A DNA stretch of 64,000 nucleotides from Sycobia sp. Sy_11 (taxonomy: Eukaryota; Arthropoda; Insecta; Hymenoptera; Epichrysomallidae). The stretch is from assembly GCA_018907035.1 (NCBI GenBank), contig JACCIC010000170.1:186001-250000 (forward strand). The letters run 5' to 3'. Below, piece after piece: positions 33,930 to 46,912 of this stretch. The position numbers and the translations under genes were made by a program. The notes beneath the pieces were generated by a model that saw only the letters and a program-made list of their open reading frames with translations, did no database searches and had not been told where the DNA came from. Every line of letters starts with the position of its first letter. Positions within the stretch are counted from its first letter, which is position 1.

Positions 33930-35368
33930 TGGAATTAGGTCCATTATCATATACTCTCTTTCATCTAGCGGTGACATAATCTACCGATGGAAAAGTTATA
34001 AATTACCCTTTCTCTATTTTCAGATTTTAATTTTCTTTCGAACAGTGAATAGGTAAACTACATTTTTTGCTACTTTGCTAACAAAAGGCATGAGTCACAA
34101 ATGAACAGCATTCTTTTCTCACTTCTACACAAATCTGCTATAATAAACTGTCAATTAAAAAAACATATTTGAAGGACCACACAGATAGTATATATGAGAA
34201 TCCTGAATTTTGTTGTCTACTATTCAACGAATACATGTCAGTATTACTGGATTATATTTAGCTAACTGTATGGAAGCCCATAGAAATTTATCATTCTTTG
34301 GTCGGTAAAGTCTATCAATATTTCCATAAAACGCGCAGACTTATTAGTCGGGAGAGATTGTATTAACACAAGTGATCCAGAAAAAAAAACGTCGTGGTAA
34401 TCCAGTTTTTTGTCGAGAATAGCGTGGCAATACTTTTCAAATTTTTAACGATTAGAATTTCCAAGGCTGCGGGATATTATTATATCTAATAAGTAAAAAT
34501 ATTAACAAGAAAGTATACTTAAAAAATCGTATTAATATTTAAAACATGAATCGTTGAAGAAAATGTAGAATACTCCATAATAATATGTTCTAGTTATGGA
34601 CGGTGCTGATACAGGTGTACCAGCGGTCCAAAAATCGTGTCCCAGTTATATGAATAAAACTTAATATTGAAGGAAGTGCATAAATTTAATGAATACAACA
34701 CATTCTTTAATCTACTTAGTCCTGACTTGCATGAATAATTGTCCTATAGTATACTACAAAATTGAAATTGTGTTAAAAATAATTTGTACTAAAAGTTTCA
34801 CTCTAAATAATAGGTTGTACGGGATATAGAGCGTATATACAACAGAAGATCACTGGCATTCTGTCGACTGTAAAAACTAATAGTCAATTTAGAATACGAT
34901 TGTAAAGTTTTCTATTAGACAAAAAAAAAACGGACAACGTTATTCATATGTATCAAACGAAATAATTGTAATCGTGATGTTTTCATTTAAAATCTTAGCA
35001 TAAGATAAACATCGCATATGTGATATTATGTACAGGTATACATATTTATTCATTGGTACATTCATTTTACTATCTTCTTTCGAACAAAATCACTGTGTCT
35101 AATAATTTGGAATTCTTAATTTTCCGAAACGTTACCCATACGTTTACAGTCATCGACAACATTTACTGCCTATTATACCTACTGGAAGTATTTCGACAAG
35201 CAAAGAATAAAAAAATCTGATTTAATAGAATAATTTAGCGATATCACATATATATGATATATGAAATTTCTAAAATTGGTCAGAAAAATATTGGCTACCT
35301 TTATTTTGCAATAACGATTATTGATCATTTAATCTTTGAGCGGCATAATTTCTTATCGAAAGATTTTG

Positions 35369-35369
<1 letters not shown>

Positions 35370-35418
<49 letters not shown>
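35370..35418. repeat. (AT)n array
   Basis: 49 bp of AT. Confidence 0.95.
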
Positions 35419-35420
<2 letters not shown>

Positions 35421-35640
35421 CGAAATTCCTTCCTGTACATTAGGATATAAATATAAGATATTCCACGAGATTTGAAAAAAACATTAATTTAATAAAGAAA
35501 ACGTATCACATTCATTTTTGTGTATTCGTTAAGCATATATTATGTCATCTTTTTGACTTTAGCCGCTGCATTCAAACCACCTAAATGACAGTTAAATAAA
35601 AAGACTAGTATATATCTGTTATACTTTGACTATAGTCCGC

Positions 35641-35869
35641 CTACTCTGCCGAAGTATGTAACATCCTCCTCAATTCGAACTTTTGCGCGAATTAACAGTT
35701 ACAATTTCTCTTGGCCTTCGCAGAGATGTATACTCGAGCTCCATCTTGATCGTATCCTCGTTCTTCGTCATTTCGCCCCCTCCCCGCCGCATATTATATT
35801 AGTATACATTACCATACTACATGCCCTATCGATTTCGATGTATACGGGTAATATATTTAATGCAATGCC

Positions 35870-35919
<50 letters not shown>

Positions 35920-36250
35920 CGCGTGGCCGATATACGCACAGGTAAACGCGCGCGCACTGACAGGCGCATATACACAGCCGCACGCGCGCCAAAAGGGAAC
36001 TCCGCGGCTGATATAATTGATGATACGCGAGGGACCCGGGGGACACTGATATACAGAACCGACGCTTTGGAGAACAACGCGAAATGGAAGTGGGCGGCGG
36101 AAGAGGCGGTGGCGTGGACGGCGGAGGGGGTGGATGGGTCGGTGGGTTCAAGTTAAATTCACGGTCCGCGTTTTCAAACGGATGCGCAATATAATGTGCC
36201 GTGCGTAAGGTATTATAACTGTGCATGTGTAACGAGGAGATCAAATTCGA
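35641..36250. promoter_or_regulatory. CpG-rich island with GC boxes
   Basis: Holds CCCCCTCCCCGCCGC near 35777, CGCGCGCGC near 35946, and a purine-rich G-strand with GTGGGCGG near 36090 followed by GGCGGAGGGGGTGG. An AT array (35874-35916) sits inside. The 158-codon minus and 111-codon plus frames are composition artefacts. Candidate promoter or enhancer, direction unknown. Confidence 0.35.
35874..35916. repeat. (AT)n array
   Basis: About 21 AT units inside the CpG-rich island. Confidence 0.95.
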
Positions 36251-36277
36251 TTGTGAACTTTATGCTGTTACCTATGC

Positions 36278-36278
<1 letters not shown>

Positions 36279-36332
<54 letters not shown>
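36279..36332. repeat. (AT)n array
   Basis: About 27 TA units. Confidence 0.95.
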
Positions 36333-36335
<3 letters not shown>

Positions 36336-38540
36336 GCCGGTTGTGTATAAAACATAGATATAGAGGAGATCGCCTTCTGTTTGTATAACTTTTAGTTATG
36401 CTTTTGGTCGGTTATATTCCTTTTGTACGACTACGAATACATCACGCTTCCTCGATTCGGATAATTTAATAAAAGACACACTTTTACTTGTATTTCCAAG
36501 AGTATGTTTATATGTTACCTGTAATATCCACAGCCGCTTCTCCAAATTTTGAGATCGATTTTAGAACAGTTTGGGGATGTCAGCCCCTTGAGCTTAGTAG
36601 GCAAGAACTGTATAAAATAAAATTTAACCATTTTTTAAATAAACTGCACATTTTCTTCGTTTTCAACTACCAAAAACTAAGTAATTATTTTACCGATTTA
36701 CAAAAAATTTATGGCCACGTGTACTCACGCGCTTCATTATATTCCGTATGTAAATAGAGTCAAAACTAAAATTTTTACTATGTTTTTTTTTTAAAATAAA
36801 CAGTGAGGCAAAGCCATTTTCTAGAGATTGAAAAAAAAATTATATTTTATATTTATTCTCCGCACGAATTCCACAAATTTCATCTGAGAGCAGATTTTAT
36901 TAAGACTAATTCATCTGAATTTAAAAAAAAAACAGCGTTCATCTACAACAAAAGACACTTTACTATTTTGCGAGCAGATTAAGGTATTTTCAATGTCAAT
37001 TTTTCCAGATTGATAAATAAATACAGATATTGAAGAATCGAGCTTGAACATATACTAAGAAAATTCTGAAACAAATTATGATTAACTTTATTAATACAGC
37101 GAATATAAAGAATTTCTAAAATTAATAAAAATATAATTATCCTTTTTAAGAATTCATTTTGGAAGGGTGTCAACAAATAACAAAGAATGTAATATGTAAT
37201 TTATCAAAATTGAACGATACTACAGTATCGTATAGGATCAGTGACATATCCATAGACGAATAGATAAATAGTTGTCTTTAAAACCAAAATTTATATGATT
37301 ATCAACGTTTACCAGTAACTGCATAAGTACAAATGGTTCATGATATTTTTATAGATATGAATTAATAAATTACGTATTTTCGAAAAATTTAATTCTATAC
37401 AAACGTATTACTTTTACATATTTAATCGCACATGAATTTAATTTTACCTACATATATTCTCAAATTCTTCTCGTTTCCTGAATACAAAAATACCATACTT
37501 CCTTGAAATTCGTAAATTTATCAAGCAAATTCGTTAACCGGTGTGGAGATGCAAGAATATTGAAAAAAAAATTCGTAATCATATAAATAATAAATAATTT
37601 TCAAAATAATTTTTATTTCAGCTTATTCTAAAGCTTAAAAAATATTCCATTTCGACGTTATTTCACGATTACTGAAAACTCGGCAACTACAAAGAATAAA
37701 TATAAATAAAGTGTATGGTCAACTAAAATGTGGAGAAATTTACTGGTTACATTAATAATATATTAGTCAACAGAAACGGTTTTTATTCAATCGGTATAAC
37801 AGAGCAGCCATCGAAATGTTCATAAGGTCAAGTATCCAATACTCGGACGGAACGAATGGAAATGAACTCTCATCGTTTTCACCATCCGCACAATTGATCG
37901 CGACCTTTGAAGCTAATCAGAAGCTTAAGGAAACTGTTTCTTACTACAAGAGTCACTAAAAAATTATGTCATAATATATAAAATACATTATTTTTTTTAA
38001 TGATTACAATCGTTAGTTACTTGAAAATTAGATCTACGATTATAGGTTCCACATTTTTAACGTTGCATTTTATATTCGGACGAGTTTACTCATTTGCGTC
38101 CGAGTTGAAATCTCTTTGATCTGCATGTATGCCCCCTACTCCGACGTAATATGTCGGTAAACGTGAATTTTTTCTTTTCTTGTGTTACGTAAAGGGTAAT
38201 AAAATTATATAAAAAAAGCAGTTATTTTATTCATTACATTGTCAATAATTATATATTTATTCACTTTTTTATTATAGACATTTGTTTCAAATTCTGATTA
38301 CGGTATTTTTTGGTTGAGGTTAGGTAATAAATATTAGGTATGTAAAATGTGTGTCCGAGTAGAGATTCTAATATCCATACACATGGTACACCACAAAAAC
38401 ACCTTTAGTTATAGTTATTCATAACCAAGTATATAGCTTGAACTATGTGTATACTTTTAACCTGTTGAGAACAAATGCAATTAAATTAAATTGTTTTAGA
38501 TTTTTTTTCATTTCCGATTGAAGAATTATTGGAAAAAGTC
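36333..38540. other. AT-rich spacer upstream of Fasciclin-1
   Basis: No exon or RNA gene recognised. A GC-richer patch at 37800-37930 and a short block at 38085-38150 are unassigned. Confidence 0.45.
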
Positions 38541-39248
38541 AAATCTCAGATGGTGTTCCTCCTCACTCTACCGAACGTGCCACTTCGATGCTGTTTCGAC
38601 AAAAATAAAAATAAAAAATGAAAACAAAACTAAGAAAAAATAAAGAACAAGGATGGAGCCGAAAGAATATCTGGTTTTATCCGTCATTATTATTGAATTA
38701 TAGGAGAGAGGTCAAAATATGCAAAATATAATTCTCGCTCCGGCATACACACTAACATATACATATGCATAAACATTCGGGACGAGGCACCGTCAGTCTC
38801 TCTCTTGGATATCGTCTCAGTAGAAAAGAGATGGAACACGATAGACGCCCCGCATCGGCGACACATCGCACATTGCACGCAAGCGTGCGAGTGAGAGAGG
38901 GCGGGAGTGAAAGAAAGGGAAAGAAAGAGAGAGAAAGAGACAGGGAAGGAGGGATGGTGGGGCGAGGGAAAGAGAAAAGGTGCTGGTCCCTCTCGCGTTT
39001 GCGGCGCGCCGGCGTGCGCGCGACCGACCGCCGCGCGATCTCGCGGGTGGGGGGACGACGGGGGTCCAGGCGCATGGAGAGGGCGCAGTTCCGCGCTATC
39101 CTTCGTGCCGCCAGCACGCGCCCGAGTACATAATAATACCGCAGTGAGAGCCGAGTGAGAAACGGAAAAATATACAGCGAGTGAGAGTGAGAAAGAGAGA
39201 GGACAACCTTGAGTTGTCGCGTTCCTTGTTGCATATAAACCATAGATG

Positions 39249-39250
<2 letters not shown>

Positions 39251-39291
<41 letters not shown>

Positions 39292-39306
39292 ATATGTATA
39301 TATATA
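39251..39306. repeat. (AT)n(GT)n array
   Basis: AT tract 39251-39281, then GTGTGTGTG and TATATGTATATA. Confidence 0.9.
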
Positions 39307-39496
39307 TAAACATATCATACCTGCACGTGCATATATAATTGTTCACGATTGTATACGCTTGGTGACTGGCGTATCATATGCATATATAAGTGGTATTGTA
39401 TTTATCATATAGCAAATTGCGGAGGAGAGGCAGCCCGTGGTGTTTCCATACGAAAGCGCGCGAAGCCGTATTTTCGGCTACCACACATCGGTATTC

Positions 39497-39527
39497 TATA
39501 TTATATACATATTAGTACAATATCAGT
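39497..39527 (+). promoter_or_regulatory. TATA-like box plus TCAGT initiator
   Basis: TATATTATATA begins at 39497 and TCAGTG is at 39523-39528, a spacing typical of arthropod core promoters. In AT-rich DNA such a TATA match is weak evidence on its own. Confidence 0.25.
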
Positions 39528-39677
39528 GTGAGTGACTTCGTGAGTGACCGTCCGACCGACCGGTAATAGAGCGGCGCGCCTCTCTACCTCTCCTGCACCG
39601 GAATCCGCGCCAATTCAAATCTCGCGCTCACGCGCATAATCGTACGCGTGATACAGTGTGCGTAAAGTAAGTGGAGA

Positions 39678-39679
<2 letters not shown>

Positions 39680-39713
<34 letters not shown>
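39680..39713. repeat. (GA)n array
   Basis: About 17 GA units in the presumed leader or promoter of Fasciclin-1. Confidence 0.95.
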
Positions 39714-39716
<3 letters not shown>

Positions 39717-39751
39717 GGAGAGATAAAGAGATAGTGTTTAGGTGTGATTGT

Positions 39752-39755
<4 letters not shown>

Positions 39756-39812
<57 letters not shown>
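39756..39812. repeat. (AT)n array
   Basis: 57 bp of AT, 260 bp before the Fasciclin-1 start codon. Confidence 0.95.
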
Positions 39813-39815
<3 letters not shown>

Positions 39816-40072
39816 CGGTAGTGCCGATGCGTGATCCGATTTTCCGCTTAACGTAGACTCGTGCGCGTGGTTTCGTTGTTATTTTTCTTTGTTTTTTTTT
39901 TTTAGTGTGCCGACTTCCTGTTGTATATTCGCGGGATCCTTTCTCGCAGTGCAAAGTATATAAAGTTTGAAGAAATACACACGTACATACACATTCACAC
40001 ACATTCATCCACGTATACACGTACGTAATCACAGATATATACATACACGAGAAGGAAGTGTGCGGTTGCAAG

Positions 40073-40213
40073 ATGCTGCTGATGAGGTCGACGGCGGGGC
40101 AAAGGCTCGCGCTCGGCACGTTTTGCCTCTTGACGATTATGACGCTGCCGCAGAGCGGGGAAGCCAGGCTCTCCGTGGACGCCAAGATCAGGGAGGACAC
40201 CGATTTGTCTCAG
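40073..40213 (+). CDS. Fas1: Fasciclin-1, first coding exon (signal peptide)
   Basis: Fasciclin-1 is a GPI-anchored, homophilic neural adhesion protein with four FAS1 domains, exposed on axons. This exon gives the first 47 residues. ATG at 40073 has A at -3. Residues 1-31 form a signal peptide: basic MLLMRSTAGQR, a hydrophobic core LALGTFCLLTIMTL (12-25), and cleavage expected after SGEA (31). The mature part reads RLSVDAKIREDTDLSQ and stops at CAG|GTGAGC in phase 0. As I recall it, the Drosophila mature N-terminus has a matching K-R-D-D-S-E-L-S-Q-F-Y segment, where the first FAS1 domain starts; the match breaks exactly at the splice site. No exon beginning FYSLLE-like is seen to 64,000, so intron 1 is at least 23.8 kb. 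The identification rests on about a dozen residues plus signal peptide and splice position. Another secreted protein remains possible. Confidence 0.68.
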
Positions 40214-40219
40214 GTGAGC
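40214..40219 (+). promoter_or_regulatory. Fas1: Splice donor of Fasciclin-1 exon 1
   Basis: CAG|GTGAGC. If it is not used, the frame continues for 36 codons (VSELRDPMYEYVV...) to a TAG at 40322, a possible retained-intron product. Confidence 0.65.
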
Positions 40220-40422
40220 GAGTTACGCGACCCGATGTACGAGTACGTGGTGAAGTGCGCGCGATTATGGCATGGGGCTAGCCGGTGTTTAATTTTGTTT
40301 TCTTCGATTTTAAAATTTTTCTAGTTTCGGAAATATTTGTACGCTGCGTTAAAAAAAAAAAACAAAAAAAGAAATATCAAAATTGGCGGTTAACGCTATA
40401 GATTTTCTTATGTGTACACAGA

Positions 40423-40484
40423 AGAGAGAGAGAGAGAGAGAGAGAGATATCTACACACACACACACGCGCGCGCGCGCGCGCAC
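40423..40484. repeat. Compound (GA)n - (AC)n(GC)n tract
   Basis: GA units at 40423-40447, then AC units running straight into CGCGCGCGCGCGCG (40453-40484). The AC/GC half is alternating purine-pyrimidine and a strong Z-DNA candidate, 240 bp inside the intron. Confidence 0.9.
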
Positions 40485-42689
40485 ATATACATCTACATAC
40501 AGTGGAGAAGTTGTATGTTTTACAAAATTGAAGATAAAGGTGTCGAAAGGAACGTTTTCTTCTGCTTATGTGTAGGCCTTCGAAGAACGCATTCCTTCGA
40601 GTTACTGGCTATCTCAATTTCTGTACGGTATTTCGAATTCTCGATATTTTGAGTTGGATTTTTGACCAGTATTATTTTTTTGTTTTTTTTTTTTTGTTTC
40701 GAAAACAGAGAAAGTTTGAAATTTAACTTCTAATGGATGAATTAATAAAAATTTAATCAATCTATATAATTCAAAAAATGGAATTGGAGTCATAAGAAGG
40801 ACCCTTGAAATTTTTAACGGTTTTATTTAAATCAGCGAACGAATTTTCTTATTCATTTGATTAAACGTGAAAGTTGTATTTCGTAATAGAAAGTTTCAAA
40901 TTTATTTTCCTTAATATGCAAAATATTTACTCTAAAAATATATTGACCAATAAAGGACTTTCAAACGAAACCTCAAACATTATATTTTGGTTGAAACGAA
41001 ACTTCTAAATATAAACTCTTTATAAATGTTATAATAATAATAATTAATAATAAATAATAATAATAATAAAAATAAGAATAAAAATACTAATAATTTTATA
41101 CACGATCAAAAATTTGATTATTATATAAAGTACCCCGAATGAAGATTGGAATAATCGTAAAGAAAATTGAACGATGAAGTATTTCGATACAGTGTGTGCA
41201 TAAGAAGTATATGTAGTAGGTAATTAAGATTAATAAGTGTTTAATTGATCCATTAATAAATGGGTTTAAAATTAATAATATATAATACGTGCGTCGACTG
41301 TTCATTTCTTCACTGAATCTTTAAGTCGTGTAGATAGATTAATTTTTAATTTAATTATTTTATGTAAACAATAATTTAATTTAACAGTATTGTATTATGT
41401 ATTAATTTTATCTTCTTTCGCGTATTGAAAAACATTTTAGACAATCGTGCTCTCTCTCGCTCTCTTCTTTCTAATTGAGGTTTGGTTGGCGTTAATCAAG
41501 ATAATTAATTGAATACTCCGAATTAAATATTTATGTGATTTAATATTTATTATTTTGATTTAACAGAGTTTTGCTAATATGTTCAGTTGTATATAATAAA
41601 TTCCGACGAACTGAAATTATTTAGTTGGATTTACAATTTTTATTTGGTCAGTGCAATGTTTGGCATTGTATTGGATAAGCATAAAATGGATTCGCTGTGC
41701 ATGCGAGAAAAAACAATATATTATTATTATTGTTATTCTGCAGTATTATTTTTAGATCGAGTTATTTATTTTGTTATTCACATACACACCGTTGAAATTA
41801 ATTCCATGCAGACGTTACAAATGTTTAATTATATTGTGCGTAAATGATAATAATTCTGTCTAATAATGCATTTCAACGCTGTACGGAGCAATGCTCCTGA
41901 CAATGGTATAAAACATTCTTTATCCTTCTACTACGTACATCATAAATTTTTATTATATTGACTTCATAATCAATTATTCGAGTCCATACTGAAGGCGAAT
42001 AAGACGGCAGGCAATAATAAAAGAATTCCTACAATTGATGGATTTGCTACAAGTAGCTTAATCTTTTAATCTATCGATATAGAAACATGATATTAGATTA
42101 GTAGCTGAATTCCCGCCATTATTTTAATTTTAAAACAATGTGCTCTTAATTTTTTGTTGTTTTTTTGTCACAAAGTCATATTGTTAAAGTATGCGATAGA
42201 GTACTTTTTTATTCTATCGGCATTTATGAGAATGTTCTATTTATTAAAATAGAACGCCACATTTTGAGAAAAACGAACATTTTTGACACTTCTTTCTTTT
42301 GGCTATTTAATCAAAAATCCAAAGTTATGCAAAAGCTGCTCGATTTTGCACCAACGCTGATTTCCATCACTTTCGATTCCTTTCAAATGCTAGACGGAAA
42401 AGTTCGTTCTATGTATATATATTGATGCAGAATCGAGAGCTTGATTGCATGAATATTTTTCGAGACGAAATTTGGTGATTTCTATTCAACTAAGCGCTAG
42501 AACTTTGTTGAACTTTAGAAAAAAGTTATAAACAACAAGGTTAATTAGTTCTTCGTTCGTATTGAAAAGAAGCACTTAAAAATCATTTTAAAAGAAAATC
42601 ATAAAAAAATGAGAGGTGTAGATATCTATATATTTAGTATACATTTTTCTCGTCATACAAATGTATATAATTCCAAAGGTTTTGGGAAA

Positions 42690-42869
42690 AAAATTCATCG
42701 AGGATAAAGAAAGTAGAGGGCTTGAGAAAGAGATCTGCTCAATGGAGTCGTAAACTAAGGCGCCCCAAAAGTCATTCCTGTTAATCCCCAGGCCCAATAA
42801 TGCTTGTTTGCCGTCGTATAGAAAATTCAATCTCCCCCGCATTGGGTATTCTAGGACAGAAAAAATATC
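42690..42869. other. GC-balanced intronic block
   Basis: Non-repetitive sequence (GTAAACTAAGGCGCCCCAAA, TTAATCCCCAGGCCC) in AT-rich intron. An 84-codon minus frame ends here but has no motif. Candidate conserved non-coding element. Confidence 0.3.
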
Positions 42870-45060
42870 TTTTCTATATCACCGCGAAGAATTGGCTGTT
42901 CATCATTATATATTTACTCTTAGAAGATGTTTGTGTGCGAGAGAAGGACAAGTTATCTTGAGGCTGAACACTGAGATAAGTTCTGGTTTATATCCAAAAC
43001 TTATTCGAAATAGGGAAATTCATTTAAAAAAAAAAAGAAAAACATCAGACCCGAAATTTGGTTGAATATTAATGTACTATGTCTTGTTTATTTACACCGC
43101 ATGAACTTCTAGGTCAAATTGTATGGCTCGGATTTACTTATGAAAACTAAGTTATCAAAACTAATTCTATAAGACGAAAAAGGTATTTACCATAATAAGA
43201 ATCTGTATTATTAGGAGAGGAAAAAATAAATTCAGATGTATTTCAAGATAGAAAATGTCGTGTGTAGTAAGTAAATGTTTATTTTTCACAATTTAAATAT
43301 TAACCATGTTTCATGAATAAAAGAATAACAATTATTTTGAAAATAATTTTAGAATTAGTTGAAATGAAATTTTATTATTTTTTACTATGTATCATATAAT
43401 TGATATCCAAAAATCAGAAAAGAAAATTTAATTTTCACTTGACATCGTATTGAAGGGGATATATTCTACTGTAAAAATCCTTTAATGATAATTGATATTT
43501 CCATTCGATTAAGGTATTATTTGAGTAATTATCGGTAAAAAAAGCAATGCAAATAAAACAAGTACATATAATATGAATACATTTCAGTAGGTGCGGTTCA
43601 ACTTTACATTAATATTTTAATTTTTATGTTATGTACGAATTAAAATAATGGTAGTCAAATAAAATATATCATTGGATTTATTGCAAATGTTTCACAATCT
43701 TCATAGTATTTGTCGTATCCAATCGAGTAATTAAATAAATAAATAAATAATGATAAATAATGAAAAATCAATTCCATTTTTTATACGAGATTAAAACGTC
43801 GTATATATAATAGCCAAAGATAATTCCTTTAAATGAATGAACTAATGTTATATAAATCGGTTTTGGTCAGCGTCTTGTAACAGATTTCTTTCCTATACAA
43901 TGGGAGAAACTTTAGAACAAAGAAAACTATAATAATCAAGTTTGAAGCATAAAATACCTAGAAAGGTACTGTTACTATAACTCCATTACTATTCAATGAT
44001 TTTTAAAACAATTTTCAACTAATAGACAATAATGAGAAATTGTTAGCCCTAAAGTACGAAGTGCGATAGATATATATTTTGTCTTTAGTCTTTTTTTTAA
44101 TACATAGGCACAGCAAAGGGCAAAGATAGAATCCATCACTCATCTGATCATCTGATGGCATTTCGTTAACAGCGATGCGTCTTATTAACACCAATTTATT
44201 GAAAATTGGTTTACTCCTCGATGATTCGGAGAAGTTCGTTGTTTCCATCACGTTCATATACAACTCGAATGATTAATAAACGATTCTCTGTGGCAAACTA
44301 CCTTATTTTCCCAAAAGGGATTTAGGTCATCGATCGGTACACCTACTCGCGATAAGAAGATCGATAAGCGAAAGTGTTCTTGGACATTTTTGGTTTCTCG
44401 TGAGACAGATAACAAGATCCAGCCAGAAATTTTGTCCGTTTAGTTTTCGAAATTATTATATCTTATTATTATGCACATTGTAGGAAAATTTGTGGGTTAT
44501 CTACTATATTTGAAGGACAATATGGACATGAAGATTATGAATGTTTTTCTCTCTCCTGAAATGCGACCTGCATTTCATTCGCTAAATAAGTTTGAGCAAT
44601 TGTATTTTCTTATCTTAAATTATTCTATGTTATACTGGACATATTTTATTATCTAAAATTGAAGTAAGCAAAATGGAAATTATATTAACCCCACAGATGT
44701 ATGAATCATACACGTATAAGTGGTAATCTCATTACATTGCTTTTATTGTAATTTTAATTAATAAAAATTGTATTGTTATTAAGTATGGTATACGATGTAA
44801 TCAATTTTGTTCATAAAATATTGATTCCAAATTTTACGATAATTTTCTTCTATTTCTTCAATTGCCATCGCTTGAAAGCTTCCAAAATTTCTCGATAACA
44901 CTTTTACTTCGCAGCTCTTCGCAGAAAGGCAATTTCATTTTGGATCTGTGTCGATGTTTGAAATCAATGTTCAGAGATATTCGAGCTGGCGCTTTATATT
45001 TGTCTCAGAACTTTAATTTAATATCAATTGAATATTTAAAAATTTAATTGTCATATATCT

Positions 45061-45260
45061 TGCTGGGATACTGTATTAACGTTGATTAACATTGGATCGT
45101 TAACGTCACGAGGAATTTCTTGGGCGACGACGCGACTCACGGCAAAACTCGTTTCCATTTCCGAATTACCTAGGAGTTTTCTGTATACCGCTCCAAATGG
45201 AGTAAAATAAAATACGCTACGACTTTTGAAAGTTTCGAGTGCTAAAAATATACGGATTTT
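45061..45260. other. GC-balanced intronic block
   Basis: Contains GTTAACGTCACGAGG and GGGCGACGACGCGACTC, surrounded by AT-rich DNA. A candidate enhancer from composition only. Confidence 0.3.
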
Positions 45261-46226
45261 GGTACCTCCAGCAATGAAAATTTCTTACTTCGTAAGGTTA
45301 TATAAATTTTGAAGTTCAGTTACCAACTACGAATATAATAAATACTGTTATAGGAATGAAATAAAATCTACCATGTGTAATTTTGAAATGTAACATTGTC
45401 AGCAATATGTATAAAAATCTAATTAAATATATATACAATAAAGTAGTAATCATAAATTTTTATATAAAAAAATATAATATTTTATCATATCAATTAAAAT
45501 AACTAACAGTAATAAATAATAACCAACATGATCGATTGCTACAGAACTGTGACGAATATATTCTACCACATGATTTACAAAAATGAATTCTTATTAACTG
45601 CAGTCTTGAAAATCCCATGGATTGATTATGCATGTTTTTTTTTTCATTTTTTTTCAGTTCAAATGTAACATTGGATTTTCAACTTTTGATCGAGAATTTT
45701 ACTTACAACTTTTTGTTTGAAAATATGAATATGTCAAGTTAGTTTCCTTCCATGCACAAATCTATCTAGTAAAATTTTAAAATAAGGAAAGCTACCAAAA
45801 AAATAAATATTTTATTCTGCATAAATAAAAGTTTTTATTTATAGCTTTTATAGGCTCTCGGTCTCGAGCCCCGCCCTCCATTACTGCATGTTGAGTTTTT
45901 CTTCTTTTCTCCTTTTCTGATATGCTTCATAAATCGTTTAAAATGCATTTTCTATGTATTATATATTGATATTGCTTTGAATTTTTCACATTAAATTAAA
46001 AAAAAAAAAAAACAAACAAAATCGAAAACCATATAGGCAATTTTATAGATTTTTGTATTTCTATATAAAATTTTTGTATTTATTTACAAAGTTATTATTT
46101 TGAATATGGAATCAAACAGGTCAATTATATTTTTGTTTTAAATCGTCTATGTACTTTGAGTAGAATTATTGAAATAAATGGTTGCGGGACAAAAATTAGT
46201 TTAGCATTTCTTTCATAACTAATATC

Positions 46227-46239
46227 TATGCAATACCGA

Positions 46240-46271
<32 letters not shown>

Positions 46272-46278
46272 TCGGTAT

Positions 46279-46314
<36 letters not shown>

Positions 46315-46315
46315 A
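46227..46315. repeat. Two overlapping AT-cored palindromes
   Basis: TATGCAATACCGAA (46227-46240) and TTCGGTATTGCATA (46271-46284) are perfect 14-nt inverted repeats around a near-palindromic 30-nt TA core. A second, perfect 38-bp palindrome TTGCA-(TA)14-TGCAA runs 46278-46315 and shares the right arm of the first. Confidence 0.9.
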
Positions 46316-46598
46316 ACTGCTCATGACATTCTTAAAGAAATTTATCTTTTTGTATCGTAAGAGGATTAAACCCAATGTCTCTCTTTCACTGTCAGTCCTC
46401 TTTACTCGATAACATTGTAAAAGTCAAGTAACTGACACCGATCAGGCGTGCTTTGATTTTGTCAATGGATCCCCTTTGAAAAAGCCCCGCGCGCGCCCAC
46501 CTCTCTATGTGCCGAAGGGCATCAGCGAGACGCGAACGCCATTTTTCATCCTTGGATCCTCGATAAGACCTAATAGCTGAAGAGGACTTGGAAAGAAC

Positions 46599-46601
<3 letters not shown>

Positions 46602-46645
<44 letters not shown>
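46602..46645. repeat. (AT)n array
   Basis: About 22 TA units inside the CpG-rich island. Confidence 0.95.
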
Positions 46646-46649
<4 letters not shown>

Positions 46650-46873
46650 TCTCTGTAAGAGAGAAATCCTCTCGTGCGCGATATATTACGCAGGATGAGC
46701 GGGGGCGGGCGAGGATATCTTGCCACGGCCCCGGGAAACGCTTGAATATTATCAAAAGAGCGAGGACAGAGGAAGGGGGCGGTGTCGCCGTGTCGCCCGT
46801 TTCGCCCTCGCGTCTCGAGAATTTCAATTTTTGGCGAGCGTGCGATAATGGTGAGGGGGTGCAAGTACTTTTT

Positions 46874-46876
<3 letters not shown>

Positions 46877-46908
<32 letters not shown>
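46877..46908. repeat. (CT)n array
   Basis: About 16 CT units; a second CT tract lies at 47040-47061. Confidence 0.95.

Positions 46909-46912
<4 letters not shown>

Larger units (their letters stand above)
38690..40072 (+). promoter_or_regulatory. Candidate promoter and 5' leader of Fasciclin-1
   Basis: A CpG-rich region (CGGCGCGCCGGCGTGCGCGCGACC near 39001) with long GA-rich tracts precedes the first coding exon. Two arthropod initiator words TCAGT occur, at 38793 and 39523. The second has TATA-like sequence (TATATTATATA) from 39497, about 28 bp upstream, so it is a reasonable start. GA tracts at 38900-38943 and 39680-39713 could bind GAGA-type factors, which in insects mark paused promoters. 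The leader would contain an AT array (39756-39812). The true start needs transcript data. Confidence 0.45.

Noticed and set aside
38690..39346. 218-codon minus frame over the Fasciclin-1 promoter region
   Set aside because: It runs through AT, GA and CG-rich tracts; another phase of the same strand and the plus strand are also open, which indicates composition bias.
45620..45725. Very strong acceptor (T-rich tract, TTTTTTTTCAG, then TTCAAATGTAAC) in the Fasciclin-1 intron
   Set aside because: The phase-0 peptide starts with Phe as exon 2 should, but continues FKCNIGFSTFDREF and stops; it does not resemble a FAS1 domain.
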